The notes under the pieces are model-generated. The model was not told the origin of the DNA. It searched no databases and saw nothing but the letters and a program-made list of their open reading frames with translations. Both the position numbers and the translations under genes were made by a program. DNA of 10,172 bases from Scenedesmus sp. ARA3. Lineage: Eukaryota; Chlorophyta; Chlorophyceae; Sphaeropleales; Scenedesmaceae. The stretch's first letter is position 1. Each line of letters opens with the position of its first letter. The stretch is taken from contig RWJK01000749.1 of assembly GCA_004335835.1 (NCBI GenBank), positions 1 to 10,172 of the forward strand. Reading direction: 5' to 3'. This document shows positions 1-9,190 of the stretch, piece by piece.

Positions 1-57
<57 letters not shown>
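1..57 (+). repeat. (CTG)19 microsatellite in intron tail
   Basis: Nineteen uninterrupted CTG triplets open the window. They lie about 40 bases upstream of a pyrimidine-rich 3' splice site and so probably belong to an intron of the leucine-rich-repeat gene. The tract may extend left of the window. The same arrangement recurs in introns of the downstream gene. Confidence 0.9.
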
Positions 58-60
<3 letters not shown>

Positions 61-80
61 CTTTTGCCATTGCTGTGCGA

Positions 81-96
81 CTGCTGTTTCCCACAG
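81..96 (+). other. 3' splice acceptor of the LRR gene
   Basis: The sequence CTGCTGTTTCCCACAG is a good acceptor, a pyrimidine run ending in CAG. The reading frame that gives leucine-rich repeats downstream continues from base 97 (ASSRAVLALSVALDNP). The frame is also open upstream through the CTG tract, so an unspliced start further left cannot be excluded from the sequence alone. Confidence 0.55.
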
Positions 97-554
97 GCTT
101 CATCCAGGGCTGTGCTGGCTCTCTCTGTTGCCCTGGACAACCCGGCACTCAGCACATCGCCGCAGATCCTGTGTACAGCTGCCCGCACGTGCCGCGGTTG
201 GAGGGAGGCAGTGCAGCAGTGCCGCGCGTGCAACACAGCTGTTACGCTGGGCCCTTGCGCACCGCTGCTGCAGCTCAGCAGCTTTGCAAGATGGCTGCCA
301 AAGCATGCGGGGCTGGTGAGGAGCCTGACATTGCTTGGCATCACGGAGGGGTATGATGCCAGCCAGGTGCATCCAGCAATGGAGCTTGACAGCTACTTCC
401 ACATAGGCCAGCAGCTGCTGCTGTCAGCACTGCAACTGGCAGCTACAGCGGCATTAACGCAAGGTGCTGAGCAAGGTGCAGCTGGGCAGCCAGCAGCTGC
501 AGCAGCAGCAGCAGCAGAACGTGCAGGGGCAGGCACTAGTGCCTCTGTACAGTC

Positions 555-598
<44 letters not shown>

Positions 599-1906
599 CC
601 TGGCACCTCGACAGCTTCCGCAGCAGCTGGCCAGACACAGCACGCATGTTGGGGACACTGCCAGCAAGCAGCTTGACACACCTGGACCTCACGATAAGTG
701 AAGATACCACACCTCCTGACGCAGCCCTGGTGTTGGCGGCAGCACTGGCTCGGCTCAGCAGCCTGCAGCAGCTGCAGCTGGACACAGGACACACCACAGG
801 GCAGGAGAGATGAAGGCAAGGGATACGCTGCCAGCGGCGGTTGTCTGGCTGGTATAGCGCAGCTCGCGTGCCTAACGTCGCTGCAGCTGCGAGGCTACTG
901 GTGGGGTCATGACAAGCCACTGCAGCAGGTGCTGGCGCAGCCGCGCCTGCCGCTGCGGCAGCTGCACTTGCAGATAGGCTACAACTTTCACAACGTTGAC
1001 AACTTGGCACACCTCACAAACCTGGTGGAGCTGCACAGTACCTTAGACATCGACAGTGCAATGGTTTTGCCGACGCAGCTGACGCGCTTGAAGATGCGCT
1101 GTTACGACAGACGCACGCTGTCCACAGCGCAGCTGCAGCATGTGCAGCACCTCAGCTTGGACTTGGACAGAATGCCCCGTGGGCAGGCCATGTCGCTGCT
1201 GCCCCTGGTGCAGCTGCCGGCACTGCAGCATCTAGTGCTGGAGTACTTCGGCATGCCAGAGCAGGCCGCTGCCGACGCGCAGATGTGGCGGCAGCTGCGG
1301 CAGCTGCGTGAGCTTCGCATCTGGAGTCGGTCTTGGTATGCGTTGGCTCCCAACGCTGAGCACATGGCAGCTATCCTGGCAGGTGCAGCTGCTTGCAGCG
1401 GGCTTACCAAGCTTGAGCTGCAGCCTCGCGTGTTTGCTGGAGACCCAGAGGCAGATCATAACGTGTATGATGACGTTCAAGAGTCATGGGCAGAGCAGTG
1501 GGGGCCGGTTGCTGCTTGCCGCAGCTTGACTGGCCTCACTTCCTTGAAGGAGCTTACTTTCAGCCACGGGTCGCGCCTGGTGCCTGGTGATGCACTGGCG
1601 CTGACGGCGCTCACGGGCCTCACGCGCCTGGTGCTTGCAGGAGCCGGTGCGGGTGTCGGCGACTTTGCCGCGACCGGCATCGCCAGCAGCATGCGGCAGC
1701 TGCGGCACCTGGACTTGCAGGAATGTGAGCTGGGTGACATGGTCTGCCTGGCGGCGATTGTGCAGCTGACACAGCTGACAGAGCTGTGGCTGCAGGGGAA
1801 TAGGCCACTGGCTGAGCGGGAGTTTCTGATGCTGAAAGAGATGCCAAAGATGAAGAAGCTAGGGTTTGAGTGTGGGCCGCAGCTGGGGGTCACAGATGGG
1901 TGGTGA
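97..1906 (+). CDS. Leucine-rich-repeat protein, 3' part, frame-disrupted
   Basis: This is the C-terminal portion of a leucine-rich-repeat (LRR) protein; its 5' end lies left of the window. The N-terminal stretch contains ILCTAARTCRGWREAVQQ, which looks like the tail of an F-box-like helix, followed by FARWLPKHAGLVRSLTLLG and LRR units such as SLTHLDLTI and SLQQLQLDTG. A low-complexity Ala run and a 14-residue Gln run interrupt it. The frame meets TGA at 811-813. LRRs resume in the next frame (CLTSLQLRGYW, PLRQLHLQIGY, LRHLDLQECELGD, LTELWLQGN) and end at TGA 1904-1906. The repeats on both sides fit one protein, so I infer a single gene broken by a shift near 783-813. LRR proteins of this kind mediate protein binding; an F-box (ubiquitin-ligase adaptor) role is only a possibility. 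No partner or pathway can be named. Confidence 0.7.
556..597 (+). repeat. (CAG)14 tract encoding polyglutamine
   Basis: Fourteen perfect CAG triplets are in frame within the LRR coding sequence and encode a Gln run placed between LRR segments. A shorter GCA/CAG-rich stretch at about 490-520 encodes polyalanine. In exons the triplet reads CAG or GCA, whereas in introns of this window it reads CTG. Confidence 0.95.
783..813 (+). other. Frameshift between two halves of the LRR gene
   Basis: LRR-coding frame 1 runs out here (TGA at 811-813), and the same type of sequence continues in frame 2, already open through this stretch. There is no GT between about 732 and 841 that could serve as a donor before the stop, so a normal GT-AG intron that keeps both LRR halves is not available. 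A one-base loss or two-base gain, or a sequencing error, is the simplest explanation. Confidence 0.6.
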
Positions 1907-2088
1907 GGCGAGTGTGGGGAGTGGCACAGGGGCAGGAGTGAACTTTTCTTATGCAAGTCATCGGCCTTTCTGGTTTGGAATTTGCAGGGCATGTGCTTGT
2001 CAATTGTTTTGGCTTGTACCGTCCAGGGTGGTGCAGGAACTGGGTGTTAGTGTCCTCTTTCACTCAACGGCTTCGGGATGGTTAGGTG

Positions 2089-2140
2089 AGGGAGCCTCTG
2101 AGGCTCCCTGAGGGAGTCTTGCTGAGGCAGCAGTGCCTCA
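2089..2140. repeat. Cluster of overlapping inverted repeats
   Basis: Bases 2089-2098 (AGGGAGCCTC) are perfectly complementary to 2100-2109 around a single central T. Bases 2104-2108 (CTCCC) pair with 2112-2116 (GGGAG) across TGA, so this second hairpin competes with the first. A third (TGAGGCA 2123-2129, TGCCTCA 2134-2140, four-base loop GCAG) follows. They lie 180-235 bases after the LRR stop codon, where a 3' UTR would be. Confidence 0.75.
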
Positions 2141-2697
2141 CCAGCTCGTGGGCCGCCCACACAGGCTGTGTGGCACCCACTGCAGTACAAAGTGTCTCGT
2201 TGAAGGTGATACGTCATTTTCAATCATCGTTGACATGCTCTGCTACAACTTACCCTGTGCTCTTGGACTTTAGCAGTGGTGGCAGCTAGCAAGTTGCCAG
2301 CCTGTTGAACAGGGAGAGCAGCAGCCTGAATCTGGCCAACACTCACACCTTGCCGTGCAATACTAGCCATCACAACTTGCAGGCGATAAGACTCTGTCTG
2401 TCAATGGAAGAAGCTGCAAAGCGAGCCCGCGAGAATGATGGCAACTTCTCCATGCAAGTTCAAACCAGGCACCAGGGGACGATTGAACTTCCAGGATCAG
2501 ACGTGTCACCGGACCCGCAATATCGAGGAACCCAACAGCAGCGCTGCTGTTCAGCATGGGATTTGTTTGCGCGATGCGCGGGTGCGTGCACACCAGTTGA
2601 TGACAAAGTGCACAGCCAGTGCCAATTGGAACTCACGCTTGCTAGTCACAGCTTTACCTTCCCTCGTGTCGACATATTATTTTACTGCCTGTTATTG

Positions 2698-2705
2698 AAA
2701 TATAG
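2698..2705 (+). promoter_or_regulatory. Possible TATA-like element
   Basis: AAATATAG lies about 70 bases upstream of the ATG at 2773, in a locally AT-rich patch (2671-2704) in otherwise GC-rich DNA. Position and composition are compatible with a core promoter, but there is nothing else to support it. Confidence 0.2.
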
Positions 2706-2772
2706 CTTTCGGCCTAGGCAGCTGCTTGCTGCCGGCAGGTGCTGAAGCAGCAGCAGCTCAGCAGCCTGCAGC

Positions 2773-3630
2773 ATGGGGGATGCTGCTCCCAACCCAGCTG
2801 CAGTGCTGAAGCCAAAACCAGGGGCTGACGCTAACGCTGTAACACCTAGCAAAATCACAACCCCTAGAAAACCAAATTCAGCAGCAGTGGTAGGTGCTTG
2901 TGCTGACAGAGATGCCAGCGGAGCAGCAGCAAAGACAGTTAACACGCCACCTGCAGCAGCTGCAGGCACAGCAGCTAAAAGTCCAGCAGCAGCTGCAGAT
3001 GCTGCAGTTGCAAGTCCAGGAGCCAGCGCTGGAACAGCAGCAGCTGCAGCTGTCAATGGCAGAGCAGCAGCAAGCCCAGCAGGCACAAAAGTAGGGGCAG
3101 GCAGTGGTGCAGCAGATGCAGCAGCAGCAGCAGCTGCTGCTGGTGTAGTTAGAACGCCTGCAGCAGTCAAAGCAGCAGCTGCAGTAGCAGCAGATAGAGC
3201 AGCAGCATCAGGCGGTGGGAAGACAGCCGCAGCACCTGCACATGCTGCAGGCAAGGCAGCAGCTGCGCCTGGCTCAACCAAGGCAGCACCTGCTGCAGCA
3301 GCAGCAGCTGCTGCTGCTGGCACAGTAGCAGCCTCACCAGTGAAGTTGGGCAGCACATCACAGTACCAGCAGCAGAAGCAGAGGCAGCAGCAGCAACAAG
3401 AGCAGCAGCAGCAGCGGCCCGCTGCTGCTAGTCCAGCAAAAGCCAGCGGTGCTGCTGCAGCCAGCAGCAGCGCAGCCGCTGCCGCAGCATCAGGTGGTGG
3501 TGTAACTCGGTGTGATCTGAGTGACCCTGCCTGCACGCCTGGTACGCACGAGTTTGAGACAGCAGCTGCAAATGTCCGCGATAGGCTGGAAGCATACAAG
3601 GCAAAGACCAAGCAGCATTTGGATGCAGGG
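2773..3630 (+). CDS. Exon 1: low-complexity N-terminus plus conserved helix
   Basis: This exon encodes residues 1-286. Most of it is Ala-, Pro-, Ser- and Lys-rich with scattered TP and SP pairs (VTPSK, TTPRK, ASPGA) and a Gln-rich run at 3363-3417 (QYQQQKQRQQQQQEQQQQ). It is probably disordered. Its last 40 residues change character (CDLSDPACTPGTHEF, then NVRDRLEAYKAKTKQHLDAG) and resemble the helix that precedes the SRA domain in plant SUVH proteins. The donor GGG|GTGAGC at 3630/3631 leaves phase 0. Confidence 0.8.
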
Positions 3631-6600
3631 GTGAGCGGCTGTTCAGGTGCAGCAAAGCGGGGCGTAACATATTTATATGACACATGAACACAGCAAGTGC
3701 TGGTACATCTAACAGCAATGGCACAATCAAGTGCTGATTGTAGTCGCATGTATTGCTTGGTGCACTGACCCTGCAGTTGCATGCACCGCAGCATAGCATC
3801 CCCTTTGTGCAACCAATCACCATGTACTGCACCAGCCTCGCATGCCAATTCGCGCCTACTGGACACACGTGCTGCTGACGCTATATGACCCAACCTCATA
3901 CATCATGTTGACACAGGGATTGCATTTGTTCGTGCATGTAAGCAGTGTGGTGATGCGGTCTGCCGCTGATGTGCCCACCTGCCTTACCTGGTGGTGACAC
4001 CAACATCTGCTTTCAGTGCCGCGCAGCGCGCCAAGCCTGACATGATTGCCTACAAGGAGCTGCGGGTGGCCCTGCTCTTTCCACAGTAGCATGCATAAGC
4101 TGCCACATGACATCACCATAGTCACCCTGGTCAACCTTAGTCAACCACGCAGTATCAATACTCAAACAACCACCCGTTCACCACACTGCCGCTTGCAGCG
4201 TGCCAAGCCTGACATGATTGCCTACAAGGAGCTGCCTCCCACACAGTCCACAGTAGCATGCACATGCTGCCGAATCACCACAAACAACTTGGTCAACCTT
4301 AGTTAACAGCCAAACACCAACATCTGCCACTTGCAGCGCGCCAAGCCTGACATGATCGCCTCCAAGGAGCTGCGGGTGGCGCTGCCTCCCGCAGAGGTCC
4401 ACGGCCACGCACCCACGCAGCCATGCCATGCCATGACCCAACTGCTCAGCTGCCGCTGGCCCGTTCTAAACAGATGCCATGCTGCCTGTGTTGCTGCTGT
4501 GCCTCACCACAGCGCGCCAAGCCTGACATGATCGCCTACAAGGAGCTGCGGGTGGACTTCCCTCCCCGTGAGGTCCACGGCCACATCCCAGGCGTGACTG
4601 TGGGACAGGCTTTCCTGGGGAGGGGCGAGCTGGCTATACTGGGGCTGCACACGCAGATGATGCGCGGCATCATGTCACGGTGAGCCGGGTCTGGACTTGG
4701 ATTTGACTGGGATTTTTGACCAAAGTTTGACCAAAGGTTGACCAAAACTTTGACCAGGGTGCTAACCAGCGTTTTGATCTAAATGACCATGAGCCAGGCC
4801 TTTGCAGGGAGGGGCGAGTTGGCCATCCTGGGGCTGCACACGCAGATGATGCGCGGCATTATGTCGAGTGAGCTGGGGTTTGACCAGAGTTTGACCAGGG
4901 TTTGACCAGGGTTAGCCCAAGGTTGACCGTGTTGACCGTAGGCCATTCCATCCTGGGGTTGCACAGGCAAATGATGCACGGCATCATGTCACCATGTCAC
5001 GGTGAGCCGAAGTTTGACCAAGCTTTGACCAGGGGTTGACCTGTCTGACCTGGCTGAACTGATTGACCAGCTTGCAGGAAGCGCGGGGTGGTGCTCCGTG
5101 TGTCGGCATGTCTGCAATGATTTAAATCTGTGCTCCAAATCATGTGCCTGTTTGCTGCTGGTGCTGCTGCTGCTCCTGCTGCTGCAGCAAGGGCGAGCCG
5201 GCGTTTGCCATCGTCATGTCTGGCGGCTACAAGGATGACGCCGACACGGGCGGCACCTTCTGGTACACCGGGCAGGGCGGGCAGGGCAAGAACAACACAC
5301 AGGTGTGCTGAATCAACTGCTGGCTTTGGGTTTTGTCTGCGTCCATTACACTTCTATTGCACAGGGTGCCTGGTGATTATTGCTCACTTCCGGGGTTGTT
5401 GCTGTTTCTTGTTGACGATTCAGGGAGTCATCTGCTGCTGCCTTCTGCCAGCGTTCTTCATTATCACAAGCAAAACACGACTGCAGAAATTGAGCTCTGG
5501 TGGGGGCCTGCACACAGCTCAGCGACCGTAAACACCCTAAAGAATACTGCCGCTGCTCCTTGCACCGCTGTCTGGCTGCTTTGCGTTCAGATAAAAGACC
5601 AGGAGTACACCACGCCAGACAATGCAGCACTGGTGCAGAGCGTGTCCAGCCGCGCGCCTGTGCGCGTGTTCCGCGGCAAAGTGGGCGAGGCGGGCGAGCG
5701 GCTGTACGTGTATGAGGGGCTGTATCTGGTGGCGGCGCACAAGCGGGAACCCAGCAAAGATGGCCCGCAGGTACGGCAGAGTGCAAATGTGTGCAATGGC
5801 ATGCATGCATGTGTTCTGCGGCAAGGTCGGCGAGGCAGTAGAGCGGCTGTACGTGTATGAGGGGCTGTACCTGGTGGCGCCCAGCAAGGACGGCCCGCAG
5901 GTACGGCAGAATGCATTTGTGTGCAATTGTAAGCCTGCATGTGTCTGCGGCGAAGTTGGCGGGGCAGGGGAGCGGCCGTACGTTTATGAGGGGCTGTACA
6001 CTGTTGCGGTGCACAAGCGGGAACCCAGCAAAGATGGGCCGCAGGTGAAAACTGTTCGTTTGGGTTCTACGTTGGGATGGGTGTTTGCATTGGGAGGATT
6101 TGTGGCGTGGCGTGTGTATCTGTCTGCATGCGTGCGCGCGCGCGAGTCGGGACTGTGCAGAAAAGAACACGTCGTGCATCATGTGCTGCACTGTGCATCC
6201 TCTCTGCAGGTGGTCAAGTTCCTTATTACAACCTGAAGTTGTAAACCTAACAATGTACCGTTATAAACGTCATAATGTCTGCACCTCCAGGTGATCAAGT
6301 TCCAGATGGTGGGCGTGCCAGGTCATCATGCGGTCAGCAGCACCGTGGACTTCAAGTGCCTGCACGGCATGTGATGACCCAACATGTGTTACATTTTTTT
6401 GAATTCTGTGCACCTGCAGGTGATCAAGTTCCAGATGGTGGGCGTGCTAGGTCACCATGCAGTAAGCAGCACCGTGGACTTCAAGTGCCTGCACGGCATG
6501 TGATGACCCAACATGTGTTACATTTTTTTGAATTCTGTGCACCTGCAGGTGATCAAGTTCCAGATGGTGGGCGTGCTAGGTCACCATGCAGTAAGCAGCA

Positions 6601-7287
6601 CCGTGGACTTCAAGTGCCTGCACCACATGTGATGACTCAATATGTTGTGTATAAATTCAAATTATGTGCACCTCCAGGTGATCAAGTTCCAGATGGTGGG
6701 CGTGCCAGGTCATCATGCGGTCAGCAGTACCGTGGACTTCAAGTGCCTGCACGGCGCGCACTACCAGACGGTGCTGCTGGCACGGGCCGGCGGAGGCGCA
6801 AAGCCGGGCCGCAAGCGCGGCAGGTGCGTGTTGCCTGCAGGCATTTGGATGCGACATGTTGAGTGCTGTGCCTCAGGGGGTGCTGGGGTGGTATTGGAGC
6901 GCGGTTAGGCGGAATGTGGGACTGATCATGAGGTGTGTGGCATCAGCGAGGTGCTTGTTGCAACTGCACGACCAGAGGAATATGGCTGTAGACATCAACA
7001 GCAAACATGCAAATGTTGCACGGCGCGCACTAACAGACGGTGCTGCTGGCGCGGGCCGGGGGAGGCGCAAAGCCAGGGCGCAAGTGCGGCAGGTGCGCAC
7101 CCACGTGTTCTATACAGCTGCTGCGCGCTGGGACGGATTGGGCATGCTAAAATTGTTTGTGTTCAACGCTGTTTGTCACTATTTACTTGGACAACTTGTC
7201 AGCAGATGTTGTTACTAGACTGCTTACATGCACTCAATTGCTGTCCCTCAGTTCGAGAGAGCGCACACACTAGAACAGGATGTTGTG

Positions 7288-7322
<35 letters not shown>

Positions 7323-8962
7323 AGGACTGGCGAGCCGCGGCTGGCCAGTGCTGGCGAGGTGGCAGCAGCCATCCAGCAGCGCGCAGCCAGCGGCAGCCAC
7401 GGCCGCCTGGTGACGGCCGACGTCTCGCAGGGCCAGGAGAAGGTGCGCGGGTGGCAGAGCTGCTGCTGTATGTTGCTGTCTGCAACATCTGCTGCACTGA
7501 TTTATGCGTGTCTTCGCTACACCTCACCTTATGCAGGCGAAACCCACAACCTGTAAGACAGCAGCCTGCACACACATCGACGAGCATGCATGTGCATTGC
7601 GCGGTCACCGGCGTCCTTAGCGCTGCATCCAATCCTTCAACTTGAGCGTGAGCTTCACACACACTGCAGGATGTATTGCTGCACTGTTCCCCTTTGTTGC
7701 CGTCTGCACCCTGCCGCATTTCCACACCTCCTCGCAGCTCTCTCATATGCCTGCTGCAATCACCTGCCTGGCTGCCGTTCTGTGTTTTGTCGCGCCGCAG
7801 CTGCCCATCCCGGTGTGGAACGCTGTGGATGATGATGACAGCATCCTGCAGCCCATGGCGCCACCAGACGGCCTGCCTATTTGCTTGCCTAATTTAAACC
7901 TTCTTGGCTGTGTCGTGCCGCACCGTTTCTCATCGGATGACACCACCCGCACAAAATGTTGTGAATCTCTTCTGACAGCATTAAGCATGCCTGCCGCTGC
8001 CTGCCTGCCCGTCATTGTTCGTCCTTGCCTTGCCGCATGTGCCACGCTGCAGTTGCCCATGCCGGTGTGGAACGCCGTGGATGATGATGACAGCATCCTG
8101 CAGCCCATGGCGCCACCAGACGGCCTAACCTGTCTGCCTGCCTAAATCAACTCCCTCTCTGCTGTGTCTTGCCGCATGTATCCCATCAGCTGCCGGTCAC
8201 TTCGTTATGCCGCATTCAAGCTTGCCTGCCGTTGCCTGCCTGCCTGGTATTGTCTTGCCGCATTTGCCACGCTGCAGCTGCCCATCCCCGTGTGGAATGC
8301 CGTGGACGATGATGACAGCATCCTGCAGCCCATGGCGCCACCAGGCGGCAGCGCGGCTGCTGGCGGCGCTGCTGCTGCTGCTGCCGGGGAGGAGGATGGC
8401 CCAGAGTTTGCGTACACAAGTGACTACAAGTGCGTGCCGCTGCTACGTTGCATGTCAGCTGCAGCAGATGCCGTAGGACAGCGGTTGCAAACGCCAGAAA
8501 GCTGTCACGAGGAATAAGGCTGCTGTGTCACTGGATGTGACATTGTGAATGAGACTGACCTGCTGCTGCTGCTGCTGCTGCTGCTGCTCGCTTTGCAGGT
8601 TTGGTGAGAAGGAAGCCAAGCAGCTAGACTGCGGACTTTTCTGCCTTTCTGCTGCTAGTGTATCTAGTGTAGTGAATGCTGCTGCTGCTGCTGCTGCTGT
8701 GCAGGTTTGGTGAGGAGGAGGCGAAGCAGCTGGCCATTGCTGCTGAGCAGGCCTTCGCGGCAAGCTTCCCAGGCTTGTGCGGGCTGCAGGTGCGCGCCTG
8801 GTTTGAATGCAGGTATTGTGTGCGATTGCAATGTACATAAAATCAACAAGGAGGTTGCCTTTATGTGTGCAAGCAAGGTGGCTGGCGACTTTGCCCGGCA
8901 CTCGCAGGCTGCAGGTACGTTTGTGTTTGGGGCAGGGCTCAAGCTGGCGCTGCACATCCTCA

Positions 8963-8998
<36 letters not shown>

Positions 8999-9142
8999 GC
9001 CGCAGTACACGGGCAAGGCTGCTTCCTCGGAGGGCAATTACAACGAGGCGGGGCTCATGCTGGCCACGCAGCCCTGTGGGATCATGGAATGTGACGAGGG
9101 CTGCGCCTGCAGCAGCCACTGCAAGGTGCGTTCTGCCTGCTG

Positions 9143-9190
<48 letters not shown>

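Larger units (their letters stand above)
1907..2772. other. Intergenic region: LRR 3' UTR and SUVH-like gene 5' region
   Basis: About 870 bases lie between the LRR stop and the next start codon. A frame of 146 codons (2305-2745) begins MNRESSSLNLANTH but matches no family I recognise and has no repeat or domain signature, so I do not call it a gene. Short hairpins occur at 2089-2140. The bases just before 2773 are CAG/GCA-rich and probably 5' UTR. I see no TGTAA, the usual green-algal polyadenylation signal, soon after the LRR stop. Confidence 0.6.
6824..7324 (+). other. Intron 5
   Basis: The intron runs from GTGCGT to CTGCAG. It holds one dead copy of the exon 5 tail (7015-7092) and a CTG tract before its acceptor. 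Elsewhere I see nothing coding. Confidence 0.7.

Noticed and set aside
2305..2745. 146-codon open frame between the two genes
   Set aside because: No recognisable domain, no repeat or composition unlike intergenic DNA, and it ends directly before the SUVH-like start. It could be 5' UTR; there is too little to call a gene.
2682..3899. Long open frame on the minus strand (405 codons), Ala/Leu/Cys-rich
   Set aside because: It is the antisense of the GCA/CAG-rich exon 1 of the SUVH-like gene. Its composition is what the repeat gives in reverse and it shows no domain.
4700..5080. TTGACC repeats as W-box type transcription factor sites
   Set aside because: TTGAC resembles the plant W-box core, but these lie in an intron as a degenerate short tandem series, which simple repeat expansion explains.
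5346..6191. 281-codon minus-strand frame
   Set aside because: It is antisense to exon 4 and its two copies; the sense strand carries clear SRA protein similarity.
6275..6862. Open plus-strand frame with a 43-residue repeat (GDQVPDGGRARS...) through the 129-bp array
   Set aside because: 129 is divisible by three, so any frame without a stop in one unit stays open in all. The neighbouring frame gives conserved SRA sequence (VIKFQMVG) with correct splice phase, so this one is a shadow.
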